Part shown: positions 15,997 through 25,498 of the stretch, piece after piece
Layout of the letters: each line of letters starts with the position of its first letter
Position numbering within the stretch: position 1 is the first letter of the stretch
NCBI GenBank assembly: GCA_018822105.1
Contig: JAHJLB010000059.1
Location: 1 to 35,482, forward strand
Direction: 5' to 3'
Length of the DNA: 35,482 nt
From: Pseudomonadota bacterium
Lineage (GTDB): Bacteria > Desulfobacterota > Desulfovibrionia > Desulfovibrionales > Desulfovibrionaceae
Notes under the pieces: generated by a model
What the model was told of the DNA's origin: nothing
The model's input: only the letters and a program-made list of their open reading frames with translations
The model's database searches: none
Translations under genes and position numbers: made by a program

Positions 15997-16674
15997 ATGA
16001 ACAAAGGCAAGGACAGCAAGAAGCTGCGGGTGCTTTTGGCCGAGGACCACGCCCTGCTCAGGCAAAGCCTCAAGGCCTATCTGGAGACCCAGGGCGCCTG
16101 CGAGGTGGTGGGCGAGGCCGAGGACGGCCGCGAGGCCATGCGCCTGTACAGTGAGCTCAAGCCGGACGTCGTGCTCATGGACCTGTCCATGCCCGGGGTG
16201 GACGGCATGGTTGCGGTGCGCTCCATCCGGCGCGATTTTCCCACGGCGCGCATCATCGCCCTCACCGCGCACCGGGCCGAGGAATACCTGCACGCGGCCC
16301 TGGACTCCGGCGTAGACGGCTACGTAGTCAAGGCCGCCAGCGCAGAGGACCTGCTGACCGCAATCCGCGCCGTGTGCCGCGGCGAGGCCTACGTGAGCCC
16401 CGAGGTTTCGGCCACGCTCATCAACGGCTACCTGCGCGGCAGCCGCATTACAAAGTCCAGCCCGCTGGAGTCCCTCACCTCCCGCGAAAAGCACATCCTG
16501 GAGCTGGTGCTTTCCGGCATGAAGAACAAGGAAGTCGCGGAAAAGCTGTTCCTCAGCACGCGCACGGTGGAAAAGCACCGCGCCAATTTCATGAAGAAGC
16601 TCGGGCTGCACAACCTGCAGCAGGTGCGCGAGTTCGTGAAGGCCCACGACGCCCCCCTGAGGGAGTCTTCCTAG
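15997..16674 (+). CDS. NarL/LuxR-family response regulator (orphan)
   Basis: A 225-residue transcription regulator. The receiver domain fills residues about 10-125, with acidic pair E16-D17, the phosphoacceptor D62 in VVLMDLSMPG, T in ALTAH and K in YVVKAAS. The C-terminal LuxR-type helix-turn-helix is at about 158-215 (LTSREKHILELVLSGMKNKEVAEKLFLSTRTVEKHRANFMKKLG). No histidine kinase gene lies next to it, so its partner is elsewhere. The start is uncertain: ATGs at 15988 and 15997 and a GTG at 15973 are in frame; 15997 has GGATGG upstream and places the domain as usual. It follows a good sigma-70 promoter and is divergent from the broken nuclease gene. Confidence 0.9.
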   Translation: MNKGKDSKKLRVLLAEDHALLRQSLKAYLETQGACEVVGEAEDGREAMRLYSELKPDVVLMDLSMPGVDGMVAVRSIRRDFPTARIIALTAHRAEEYLHAALDSGVDGYVVKAASAEDLLTAIRAVCRGEAYVSPEVSATLINGYLRGSRITKSSPLESLTSREKHILELVLSGMKNKEVAEKLFLSTRTVEKHRANFMKKLGLHNLQQVREFVKAHDAPLRESS

Positions 16675-17061
16675 CCTTCGCTCATACGCCCTGCCGCCTG
16701 CCCACCTGAGGCCCTCCGGCCGCCGGGGAGGCCGCACCCAGCCCATGGGCTCTGCTTCTGAGCCGAGCGACGCCAGGGCCCGGCTCCTGGTCCGGCTCCC
16801 ACGGCGGCGCGGCCTTTGATGCTCCGGGGCGGAGTCTTTGCCGGATTCCTTGGGCAACGCCCTGCCCGGCGGCCCGGAAACCAGGCCGGACGGCCGCGGC
16901 GCGCAGGTCAAAAAATATTCCCCCGCAGACGTTGACAATGCCCGCCCCCTGCTTATCTTTCCGATGCCGCAACCAAAACGCTCTCGCGCAGGCGGACTTG
17001 CTGCTGCGCCTTCGGAGCTGGGCGGAACTCAAAACACACAATCTGTTCAGGAGGATTCATA
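16675..17061. other. Intergenic region upstream of groES
   Basis: A 387-base stretch without a supported gene. The first half contains GC-rich imperfect inverted repeats after the response regulator (for example GGCC...GGCC around 16710-16733) but no clear terminator. The second half holds the groES promoter (16932-16959) and a leader of about 95 bases ending in AGGAGG. Confidence 0.5.
16932..16959 (+). promoter_or_regulatory. groESL promoter
   Basis: TTGACA (16932-16937), a 16-base spacer and TATCTT (16954-16959). The spacer carries CCCGCCCCCT, so a heat-shock sigma factor reading of the same site (TTGA..., CCCC...) is also possible. No complete CIRCE repeat was found nearby. Confidence 0.5.
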
Positions 17062-17337
17062 ATGAAGCTCAAGCCGTTGCACGACCGCGTCATCATCAAA
17101 CGTCTGCCCGAGGAAGAGAAGACCGCTGGCGGGCTGTTCATCCCCGACAGCGCCAAGGAGCGCCCCATGCGCGGCACCGTCTTGGCCGCCGGACCAGGCA
17201 CGGAGAAGGTCAAGATGCAGGTCAAGAAGGGCGACGTGGTTCTCTTCGCCAAGTACGCCGGCAACGAGTTCAAGATGGAGAGCGAGGAATGCGTCATCAT
17301 GCGCCAGGAAGAGATCCTGGCGGTCATTGAGAAATAA
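17062..17337 (+). CDS. groES: Co-chaperonin GroES
   Basis: The 91-residue lid of the GroEL chamber. It begins [33 protein letters not shown], the family's hallmark with the mobile loop (about residues 17-32) that contacts GroEL. The roof-loop and [13 protein letters not shown] strand follow, and [34 protein letters not shown] completes the fold. AGGAGG lies 8 bases before the ATG. groEL follows after 57 bases in the usual operon order. Confidence 0.97.
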   Translation: MKLKPLHDRVIIKRLPEEEKTAGGLFIPDSAKERPMRGTVLAAGPGTEKVKMQVKKGDVVLFAKYAGNEFKMESEECVIMRQEEILAVIEK

Positions 17338-17376
17338 TCGGGGAAACCACCGGCGCACACAGCCGAATCTTTCTAA

Positions 17377-18990
<1,614 letters not shown>

Positions 18991-19019
18991 ACCGCTGCTT
19001 CCGCTTCCAGATGGACCAC

Positions 19020-19051
19020 AGGCCGGGCAGAAATGCCCGGCCTTTTTTTTT
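19020..19051 (+). terminator. Rho-independent terminator of groESL
   Basis: AGGCCGGGCA, loop GAAA, TGCCCGGCCT, running into nine Ts. It lies 29 bases after the groEL stop. Confidence 0.95.
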
Positions 19052-19068
19052 GCGTCTTGCGCCGGGGC

Positions 19069-19095
19069 TAAAGACTTGGACCAGAATTCCGATAC
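19069..19095 (+). promoter_or_regulatory. Sigma-28 (FliA)-type promoter before hemerythrin/HD-GYP
   Basis: TAAAGACT (19069-19076), an 11-base spacer and TCCGATAC (19088-19095). The flagellar sigma-28 consensus is TAAAGTTT-N11-GCCGATAA; this site matches 6 of 8 at each element with exact spacing, including the TAAA and CCGATA cores. The leader would be about 145 bases. Confidence 0.55.
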
Positions 19096-19248
19096 ATCCG
19101 GCAATGGGCCGCTCATCACGGCGGCAAAGGGCTTCGGTTGTCCAGGGAGGGGGCCGGAGCCCTTTTTTGCGCCGAAAGCTTGCCCAAGGAACCGAAAACG
19201 TGGCATGAGGACAGCAGCACCACCCCACCCCTGCCCAAGGAGCGGAAC

Positions 19249-19650
19249 ATGCCATACTTCGTCTGGGACGACTCACTGCTGGTGGGCATCAAGAACATCG
19301 ACGAGCAGCACCGCCGGCTTGTGGACATGGTCAACGGACTCCACGACGCCGCGGAGCAGTCCGGGCACCAGTGCCTGACCCCGGAGCTGGTGGACCAGCT
19401 CAAGGCCTACGCGGCGGAGCATTTCCACATCGAGGAGGGCTACATGCAGGCCTTCGCCTACCCGGACTTCGAGGCGCACCTGAAGGAGCACGAGGGCTTC
19501 AGCGCCGCGGTGCTGTATTTCGAGAAGGCCTGCGCGGATGGGCGCACCCACCCGGCCGAGGTGCTGGAGTTCCTCAAGCAGTGGCTCACCGAGCACATCA
19601 AGGGCGTGGACATGCAGATGGGGCGGTTTCTGGAGTACTATCTCCAATGA
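19249..19650 (+). CDS. Bacteriohemerythrin
   Basis: A 133-residue single-domain hemerythrin that binds O2 reversibly (or senses it) at a non-haem di-iron site in the cytoplasm. All seven ligands are visible in the standard order: H21, H58, E62, H77, H81, H116 and D121. The N-terminus (VWDDSLLVGIKNIDEQHRRLVDMVN) is typical. AAGGAG lies 8 bases before the ATG at 19249. The HD-GYP gene starts 26 bases later, so the two are probably cotranscribed, linking oxygen sensing or delivery to cyclic-di-GMP turnover. A sigma-28-like promoter lies upstream. Confidence 0.95.
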   Translation: MPYFVWDDSLLVGIKNIDEQHRRLVDMVNGLHDAAEQSGHQCLTPELVDQLKAYAAEHFHIEEGYMQAFAYPDFEAHLKEHEGFSAAVLYFEKACADGRTHPAEVLEFLKQWLTEHIKGVDMQMGRFLEYYLQ

Positions 19651-19676
19651 CCCGCCGTCCGGAGGGGGGGGCCCCC

Positions 19677-21029
19677 ATGCGGCGCTACGACGCCCAGGAC
19701 CTGCTCAGGTCCTTCTTCCGGCGCAGCTTCCTGCTGACCCTCCTTTTCGCGGCGCTCTTGGCCGTTTCCGTCCCCCTGACCCGAAACCACTACGCCGTGG
19801 CCGAATACAAGGCGGATTCCCTGGGCATCGCCACCAAGTTCTTGGCCCGGGAGCTGGACTTCGACCTGCATGAGATGCTGACGCATCCGGACGCCCCGCT
19901 CATCCAGCGCATCAACGTGTTCATGGAGTACAGCAACCTGGTGGAGTTCCGCATCTGGGACAGCCGCGCAACCGTGGTCTACTCGTTCGCCGACCCCCAG
20001 CTCAAGGGCAAGCGTTTTCCGGACGACCGCGAACTGCTGCAAGCCCTGCGCAGCGGCACCCCCAGCACGGAGATCTCCGAGGCCACGAAGCTGGAGAACC
20101 AGTCCCTGCGGGGTCACGGCGCGCTGCTTGAGATGTATGTCCCGGTGTTCTCGGGCGGCAGGATCGTGGGCGCGGTGGAGATCTACCGCAAGGTGCCCCC
20201 GCTGCGGCTGCTGAGCCCGCAGAACCTGCTTTACGCCGCTGCGGCGCTCCTGCTGCCCCTGCTTCTGCACGTCTTCTTCCACGGCCAGTTCAAGAAGGCC
20301 ACCCTGGAGCTGGTCCAGTCCAGCGCGGAGATGAGGGAGGCCTACCGGTCGCTGAGCAAGAACTCCCTGGATTCCATCCGGGCCATGGCCAAGGCCCTGG
20401 AGATGCGCGACACGGGGACCCAGGAGCATTCCGAGCAGGTGGTCGCCCTGGCCGTGCTCCTCGGGCACAGGATGGGGCTCGTGCCCGAGGACATGGCCGG
20501 CCTAATCGTCGGCGCCTACCTGCACGACGTGGGCAAGATCGGGATCCCGGACGCCATACTGTTCAAGCCCGGCCCGCTGGACGAAAAGCAGCGGGCAATG
20601 ATCGAGACCCATGTGCGCAAGGGCGTCGACATCGTGGACGGGGTCGACTTCCTGTGCCTGGGCCTGGACGTGGTGCAAAGCCACCACGAGCGCTGGGACG
20701 GACAAGGCTACGCCCAGGGGCTCGCCGGAGAGGCCATCCCGCTCACGGCGCGCATCTTCGCCCTGGTGGACGTCTTCGACGCGCTCATGAGCAAGCGGCC
20801 CTACAAGGAGGCCTTCGGTATCCAGGAGTCCTGGGAGATCATCCGCCAGGGTGCTGGAACCCACTTCGACCCCAGGGTGGCGGAGGCCTTCCTGGCCCTA
20901 GGCCAGCAGGAGATCCTGACCCTGCGCGGAGAGGTCCAGCGGCAGGGCGTGCACGCCCTCGTGCGCCAGGCCACGGATGCGCTGTTCAACACCCCGCGCC
21001 TGCACCAGTGCTCCCTCGACGACCATTGA
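19677..21029 (+). CDS. Membrane HD-GYP phosphodiesterase with extracytoplasmic sensor
   Basis: A 450-residue membrane protein that likely hydrolyses cyclic-di-GMP. A first transmembrane helix (about 17-36) and a second (about 183-203) bracket a roughly 145-residue periplasmic sensor domain. The cytoplasmic part is an HD-GYP domain with H283-D284 in HDVGKIGIPDAILFKPGPL, the H-K motif in ETHVRKGVDIV and H336-H337-E338 in HHERWDGQGY. The signature GYP reads GYA (G344-Y345-A346), a departure. ALVDVFDALMSKRPYKEA follows as in active enzymes. The ATG at 19677 has GGAGG upstream; another in-frame ATG at 19647 overlaps the hemerythrin stop. It ends at a bidirectional terminator. Confidence 0.9.
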   Translation: MRRYDAQDLLRSFFRRSFLLTLLFAALLAVSVPLTRNHYAVAEYKADSLGIATKFLARELDFDLHEMLTHPDAPLIQRINVFMEYSNLVEFRIWDSRATVVYSFADPQLKGKRFPDDRELLQALRSGTPSTEISEATKLENQSLRGHGALLEMYVPVFSGGRIVGAVEIYRKVPPLRLLSPQNLLYAAAALLLPLLLHVFFHGQFKKATLELVQSSAEMREAYRSLSKNSLDSIRAMAKALEMRDTGTQEHSEQVVALAVLLGHRMGLVPEDMAGLIVGAYLHDVGKIGIPDAILFKPGPLDEKQRAMIETHVRKGVDIVDGVDFLCLGLDVVQSHHERWDGQGYAQGLAGEAIPLTARIFALVDVFDALMSKRPYKEAFGIQESWEIIRQGAGTHFDPRVAEAFLALGQQEILTLRGEVQRQGVHALVRQATDALFNTPRLHQCSLDDH

Positions 21030-21076
21030 GGCCGCTCAGGCCAAAGCCCGGGGCTGAAAGTCGGGGGCGCAAAACA

Positions 21077-21115
21077 GCAAAAGCCCCCGCTCCATGGCGG
21101 AACGGGGGCTTTTGC
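21077..21115. terminator. Bidirectional terminator
   Basis: GCAAAAGCCCCCG (21077-21089) pairs perfectly with CGGGGGCTTTTGC (21103-21115) over 13 positions. The A- and T-rich ends serve both strands. It separates the convergent HD-GYP and RRM genes. Confidence 0.85.
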
Positions 21116-21132
21116 TTCAGTACGGTCGTATT

Positions 21133-21399
21133 CTAGTAACGGCGGGGCGGACGGGGCTCACGCTCCTTGGCCTCGTTGACGCGCAAGGTGCGTCCACCAT
21201 AGTCCTTGCCGTCCAGGCTTTCGATGGCCTTGGCAGCTCCTGCGTCCTCCATCTCCACGAATCCGAAGCCCCGGAAGCGGCCGGTCTCGCGGTCCATGAC
21301 GAACTTGACCACCTGCACCTCGCCGAAAGAGGCGAACAGGTCACGAATCTCATCTTCCTTGGCGCTAAAAGGCAAATTGCCGACGTAAATGGACTTCAT
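21133..21399 (-). CDS. RRM-type RNA-binding protein
   Basis: An 88-residue single RNA-recognition-motif protein of the glycine-poor bacterial type often induced by cold. RNP2 is IYVGNL (residues 4-9) and RNP1 is RGFGFVEM (about 43-50); the surrounding strands and helices (EIRDLFASFGEVQVVKFVMDRETG, AAKAIESLDGKDYGGRTLRV) complete the fold. The tail is basic and proline-rich (KEREPRPPRRY). AGGAGT precedes the ATG at 21399. It is monocistronic; a GATAAT element at 21514-21509 on the minus strand could be its -10, which would give a leader of about 100 bases. Targets are unknown. Confidence 0.93.
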   Translation of the reverse strand: MKSIYVGNLPFSAKEDEIRDLFASFGEVQVVKFVMDRETGRFRGFGFVEMEDAGAAKAIESLDGKDYGGRTLRVNEAKEREPRPPRRY

Positions 21400-21627
21400 C
21401 GCTTCCTACTCCTCATGGAATACAAGAGAAAACCCGCCTTGTCCCGCCCGCCTGCGGCTCACCAGAGGTCGCGCGCGGCGCTCCAAGCATGCCTTGACCT
21501 ATTTCCGCATTATCCCAGGCAAATAGAAACAGCAAGGGGAAATATCTAAAAAACACGCCCGCGCATCAATTATTTTATTCCGCCCCCCGCAGCCCCAGAA
21601 GCGCAACGCCAGGGCGGCCTTAGGCCC

Positions 21628-23439
21628 TCAGCCCTTGCGCCGCAGCAGGCCAGGGCCCTTTTCCCAGGGCAAGGGCCCGGAGGCCGGCGACTCGGCGCTG
21701 TCGAGCAGGTCCAGCAGCTGCCCGGCCTTCTCGATCTCCAGCTCGGTGCGCGTGCTGGGCGCGCGCAGAAACGGGTCCCGCGCGGGAAAGGCGCTTTCAG
21801 GCAAGAGCAGGCTCTCGGCCCCGGCGGCCAGCATGTCCTGGGCCTTGCCGGCCAGCGCGGGCAGAAAGCCCTCCTGGCCGCTGCCCTCCCCCAGCAGGAC
21901 CCGGCGCACGCGCTCCGGGTTGTCCACCAGCGCCTGCACAAAGCCCCCGGTCTGCAGCCAGAGCAGCTTGTCCCGGCCGCTTTCCGCCAGGCCCAGGCCG
22001 CCCAGGTCCCCGGCCCGGTCCTCCACGGGCTTGCGCCAATCCTGGGCCAGGCCGGAGCGCAGCAGGTCGCTGTTCTTGGTCAGCACGTCCCGCAGGCCGT
22101 TGTAGGCCGTGACCACGTCCGAAAGCCCCTGGGACAGCCTGTCCAGCGGCTCCAGAACGCTTACCGGCAGCATGGCGCCGAAGGTGCCGGACTGCTCCAG
22201 GACCACCCGCCCCTGGTCGGCGCTGAAGGTCCCCGGCGTGCGCACCCGGTCGCGGCCATCCACCACCATGCGGCCGTCGCTGCCGGGCTGGGCCGTATGG
22301 TCGAGCCCCAGCGCCGAGAGGATGTTCCCCGAGCCGCCGCCGAGGTCTCCGCCTGAGAGCGACAGCCGCCAGCCGGGCTTGGGGTCGCGCAGCCGCACCT
22401 CCAGCCCCGTGGCCGCCACCACCGCGTGCCGCTCGTCCGTGGCGGAATCCCACACGCGCCTGGCGGGCACGAGCTGGGCGGTCATGGCCGCGCTGGCCGA
22501 GCCGAAGACGCTGGCCATGTTGGACAGCACCTCGCCCCAGGTGTCCCCGGCGCTGATGGTGATCGCCAGGTCCCCGGACAGGACGCTGCCGGAGTCCGGG
22601 CCAATGGCGTAGGCCACGGTGTAGGTGCCGGGGGCGAGGGTGGTGGGCGCCTCGGGGTCCAAGCCGGAACTGCGGAACAGGGTGGGCCGGGCCACGGAGA
22701 GCCCCGTCAGCTGGCGCGTTCCGGCCTCGGCCGGGCCAAGGGGCATGGCCGTGCCGGAGAGGCCCAGGGAGGCGGCCAGGTGGCCGGAGACGTCGGTGAG
22801 GCTGGGCGTCTGGTCCGCGCGGCTGCGGTTCACGGACAGGGCCAGGAAGCTCCCGGTGGGGATGACCCCGGGGCCGAGGATGTTCGAGCCGGTCTGGCTG
22901 CGCACCTGCGCGTCCACCTGCAGGGAGGAGCCGTTTACGGCGGAGGCCACGGCCTCCAGGACCTGGGCGTTGGTCCAGCCGGACTCCACGTTGACGGTCA
23001 GGCGCTGGGCGTCGGCGCCCAGGCCCAGGGTCATGGCGTAGGCGCCCGCCTCCAGGCTCGTGGGGGCGCTGGCGGCAAACCCGCGCGATAGGAATTTGTC
23101 CTCCTGGAGGTAGCCGCCGGCCTCGGGCAGGCTGGCGCTTATGTCCTCCGCGCGCGCAGGGGGCCGCACCGCCAGGCGCGACTGGCTGGCGAAGGGGAAG
23201 CCCGCCGTGGGCCAGGCGAAGCTTGAGGCGGCCTCGTCCAGGCGGCGCAGGGCCGTGTCCAGCAGGCCGGCCAGGCTCCCGCCCAGGCGCCGGCTGCGCG
23301 CCCCGGCGCTGGCCTGCTGGTAGTGTTCCGTGACCCGGGCGCTGGAGGAGACCCCCTCGGACCGGCCTTCAGTCCGCAGGGTTCCGGTCAGGCCCGAGAG
23401 GGGCCCGGTGGTCGCGCCCGGCCATTTGATGCTCGTCAT
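21628..23439 (-). CDS. FliD-like flagellar hook-associated protein (divergent)
   Basis: A 603-residue protein most like flagellar cap/hook-associated protein 2. Repeating segments of the flagellin-IN type are visible, for example SLEAGAYAMTLGLGADAQRLTVNVESGWTNAQVLEAVASAVN (about 129-170) and TLAPGTYTVAYAIG...LAITISAGDTWGEVLSNMASVF (about 268-315), as in FliD proteins. The C-terminal part has LEPLDRLSQGLSDVVTAYNGLRDVLTKN, a FliD-like helix. There is no Sec signal peptide, as expected for flagellar type III export. The ATG at 23439 has AGGA upstream and overlaps truA by 71 bases. It is the last gene of a fliJ-motE-truA-fliD-like set. Family-level call only. Confidence 0.6.
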   Translation of the reverse strand: MTSIKWPGATTGPLSGLTGTLRTEGRSEGVSSSARVTEHYQQASAGARSRRLGGSLAGLLDTALRRLDEAASSFAWPTAGFPFASQSRLAVRPPARAEDISASLPEAGGYLQEDKFLSRGFAASAPTSLEAGAYAMTLGLGADAQRLTVNVESGWTNAQVLEAVASAVNGSSLQVDAQVRSQTGSNILGPGVIPTGSFLALSVNRSRADQTPSLTDVSGHLAASLGLSGTAMPLGPAEAGTRQLTGLSVARPTLFRSSGLDPEAPTTLAPGTYTVAYAIGPDSGSVLSGDLAITISAGDTWGEVLSNMASVFGSASAAMTAQLVPARRVWDSATDERHAVVAATGLEVRLRDPKPGWRLSLSGGDLGGGSGNILSALGLDHTAQPGSDGRMVVDGRDRVRTPGTFSADQGRVVLEQSGTFGAMLPVSVLEPLDRLSQGLSDVVTAYNGLRDVLTKNSDLLRSGLAQDWRKPVEDRAGDLGGLGLAESGRDKLLWLQTGGFVQALVDNPERVRRVLLGEGSGQEGFLPALAGKAQDMLAAGAESLLLPESAFPARDPFLRAPSTRTELEIEKAGQLLDLLDSAESPASGPLPWEKGPGLLRRKG

Positions 23440-24226
23440 GGGCCGTGTCCTGACTTCGCGCCGCCTCCTGGTCCTCGGGGTAGAAGACCCGCTCCATGCA
23501 CAGGCCCCAGGGCGGGGCGGTGGGCAGGGCGTGGGTGCGATCGCGCCTATCGATGATGGATCGGACGTCCTGGGGCGCGACTTTACCCTGGCCCACGCTC
23601 ACCAGGCAGCCCATGATGTTGCGCACCATCTGCTTCAGGAATCCATTGGCCCGGATGCGCCAGGTGATCTCCGCCGGGGTCTGGCCGGGCTCGCGCCACA
23701 GGGCCATGACCGTGCGCACCGTGCCGCGCGCGCCCACGTCGGTGCCGGCGTTCTTGAAGCTCTTGAAGTCGTGGGTGCCCACGAAGAGGGCGGCGGCCTC
23801 GTCCATGGCCGCCAGGTCCAGAGCCTGCTGCATGCCCCAGACGAAGCGGCGGCGCAGCGGGCAGACGCCCGCGCGGTCAAGCCAGAGGGTGTAGGCGTAG
23901 GTCTTGGAGAGCGCGTCGTAGCGGGCGTGGAAGCGCGGATGCGCGACGCCGGCCCTAAGGATGCGCACGTCCGGCCGCATGAGGCCGTTCAGGGCCACGG
24001 CCCAGGGGATGTGCCCGAGGGCCTCCGGGGCGTCGAAATGGGCGCACTGGCCCAGGGCATGGACCCCTGCGTCGGTGCGGCCCGCGGCGTTGACGGGGAT
24101 GCGGGCCCCGGCGATCTTGACGATGGCGGCCTCGACCTCGCCCTGCACGGTGCGGTCGCGGGCCTGGAGCTGCCAGCCCGAGAAGTCGGTGCCCTCGTAG
24201 GCCAGGATGAGCTTGATGCGCGCCAT
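23369..24226 (-). CDS. truA: tRNA pseudouridine synthase A
   Basis: Modifies U38-40 in the tRNA anticodon stem. It is 285 residues from the ATG at 24226, with the catalytic aspartate in AAGRTDAGVHALGQ (about residue 49). YEGTDFSGWQ at the N-terminus, FHARYDALSKTYAYTL, THDFKSFKN and RANGFLKQMVRNIMGCLVSVGQGK are family signatures. The normal end is around MERVFYPED; here about 25 extra residues run on, and this tail overlaps the start of the FliD-like gene. The start at 24226 begins at the MARIKLILAYEG strand; the frame stays open to 24262. It sits inside a flagellar gene set, 79 bases after the MotE-like gene. Confidence 0.95.
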   Translation of the reverse strand: MARIKLILAYEGTDFSGWQLQARDRTVQGEVEAAIVKIAGARIPVNAAGRTDAGVHALGQCAHFDAPEALGHIPWAVALNGLMRPDVRILRAGVAHPRFHARYDALSKTYAYTLWLDRAGVCPLRRRFVWGMQQALDLAAMDEAAALFVGTHDFKSFKNAGTDVGARGTVRTVMALWREPGQTPAEITWRIRANGFLKQMVRNIMGCLVSVGQGKVAPQDVRSIIDRRDRTHALPTAPPWGLCMERVFYPEDQEAARSQDTAHDEHQMAGRDHRAPLGPDRNPAD

Positions 24227-24305
24227 GGGGCGGACGTAGCACAGCCCCGCCAGTGCGTCCACGAGGGAATCACGGGCGGGGCCGGGGGGGGCTTTGATGC
24301 CGGCG

Positions 24306-24941
24306 CTACTGGCCCGGGCCCTGCATGGGCGCCTGGACCCTGGTCATGGCCTCGGTGAGCTTGGCGGCCTTGTCGGTCTTGACGAAGGTCATGATCTCGC
24401 CCGCCTGCTTGGGCTTCATGCCGGTCAGAATCTTGACGGCGAGGTCCTGGTCCATGTTCGAGAGCACCTCGGCCGCCTGCTTGGGCTTCATGGCCATGTA
24501 GGTGTCCACCTGCCGCTTGATGCGGGCGTCCTTGAGGGAGTCGGCCTCGTCCAGCAGCTTCTTGATGGAGGCCTCGGCGCGCTTGAGCTCGGCCAGCTTG
24601 TCATCGACGCTCTTCTCCATGGCCGCGAGGGCGTGCTCCTTGGCCCGCAGCTCCTCCTCCCGGCGCTTGAGGCCGCTGGACTCCTGGGACTCCTGCACCT
24701 TGGCCCCGGGGATGGCGGCCTGGGCCAGCATGTCCGGCTCGGCCGGGGCGGCCTCCTTGGCCGGGGCCAGGGCGGCGGGGCCGGCGGCGGCAGGCGTGGA
24801 GGCCAGGGCCATGGGCAGGGGAAGCAGCTCCTCGTTCTGCAGCTGCTGCAGGGTCTTGAGCCCGAGGGAGCCCAGCACCGTCAGCTTGAGCGCGGCCACG
24901 GCCACCAGGACCAGAAGAACCTTAAGGATCTTTGGGCTCAT
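24306..24941 (-). CDS. MotE-like protein (MgtE-N/FliG-like fold), flagellar
   Basis: A 211-residue protein with one transmembrane helix near the N-terminus (KVLLVLVAVAALKLTVLGSLG, about 6-26), an alanine/proline-rich linker, a coiled coil (about 85-145, KRREEELRAKEHALAAMEKSVDDKLAELKRAEASIKKLLDEADSLK) and a C-terminal helical domain (about 150-205, MKPKQAAEVLSNMDQDLAVKILTGMKPKQAGEIMTFV). This layout matches MotE, a chaperone-like partner of the MotC stator protein; the last domain resembles MgtE-N/FliG. I chose the ATG at 24941, placing the membrane helix at the start; ATGs at 24962 and 24998 are also in frame. It overlaps the FliJ-like gene by 20 bases. Confidence 0.72.
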   Translation of the reverse strand: MSPKILKVLLVLVAVAALKLTVLGSLGLKTLQQLQNEELLPLPMALASTPAAAGPAALAPAKEAAPAEPDMLAQAAIPGAKVQESQESSGLKRREEELRAKEHALAAMEKSVDDKLAELKRAEASIKKLLDEADSLKDARIKRQVDTYMAMKPKQAAEVLSNMDQDLAVKILTGMKPKQAGEIMTFVKTDKAAKLTEAMTRVQAPMQGPGQ

Positions 24942-25362
24942 GGCGAAGCGTGGACATTTCATCGAACTCTTTTTGCTCTGCGAGGTTTTCGGCGACATGG
25001 TGTTTCTTTGCCTGCCTGTCCTTGAGTTTTTCCAGGAGCTTCTTTTCTCTGGATCGAAGCACGGCTTCCTGGCGGCAGTTTTGCAAAATCAGGGCCAGGC
25101 GTTGCAGTTCGGCCTTCGCCGAGGCCAGGTCGCGCTCCAGGGCCTGGCGGTACTGCATCCAGAGCCAGATGTCCGCCTGGGTGGCCTTGGCCCCGAAGCC
25201 CTTTTCCAGGAGTCCGGCCAGGCGCTCCTCCAGGTCGAGGACCACCGCCTCCTGCTCCTGGTGCCGGGCCTGGGCCTGGGCCAGGGCCATGCGCGCCTGG
25301 TCCGCCAGTTGGCGGCGGTAATCGAGGACCTTCTCCAGGCGGAAGACGAAGGGCTTGGGCAT
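24922..25362 (-). CDS. fliJ: FliJ-like flagellar export chaperone
   Basis: A 146-residue almost wholly coiled-coil cytoplasmic protein. The N-terminal FVFRLEKVLDYRRQLADQARMALAQAQARHQ is typical of FliJ, the soluble component of the flagellar export ATPase complex that contacts FliI and FlhA. Regular heptads run to about residue 135, including KEKKLLEKLKDRQAKKHHVAENLAEQKEFDEM. Length agrees with the 147 residues common in the family. I start at the ATG at 25362 because the frame's earlier part has no FliJ character. It is the first gene of a minus-strand flagellar set; fliI is not in the window. Confidence 0.75.
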   Translation of the reverse strand: MPKPFVFRLEKVLDYRRQLADQARMALAQAQARHQEQEAVVLDLEERLAGLLEKGFGAKATQADIWLWMQYRQALERDLASAKAELQRLALILQNCRQEAVLRSREKKLLEKLKDRQAKKHHVAENLAEQKEFDEMSTLRHEPKDP

Positions 25363-25498
25363 GAGCGGGTCATGCCACGAACCGCCCGCCTCAGGCAAGG
25401 GCCAGGCCCCGCCGCCGCCGGCCTCTTGTGTCCGTGGACGCCTGGGTGTACATCAGGACCGCCCCCCCCACCCTTTCACGGCGAGCACAAGGAGCCCC

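Noticed and set aside
19151-19168. GGGC-CGGA-GCCC plus six Ts as a second terminator after groEL
   Set aside because: Only a 4-pair stem and it would lie in the leader of the hemerythrin transcript; too weak to call.
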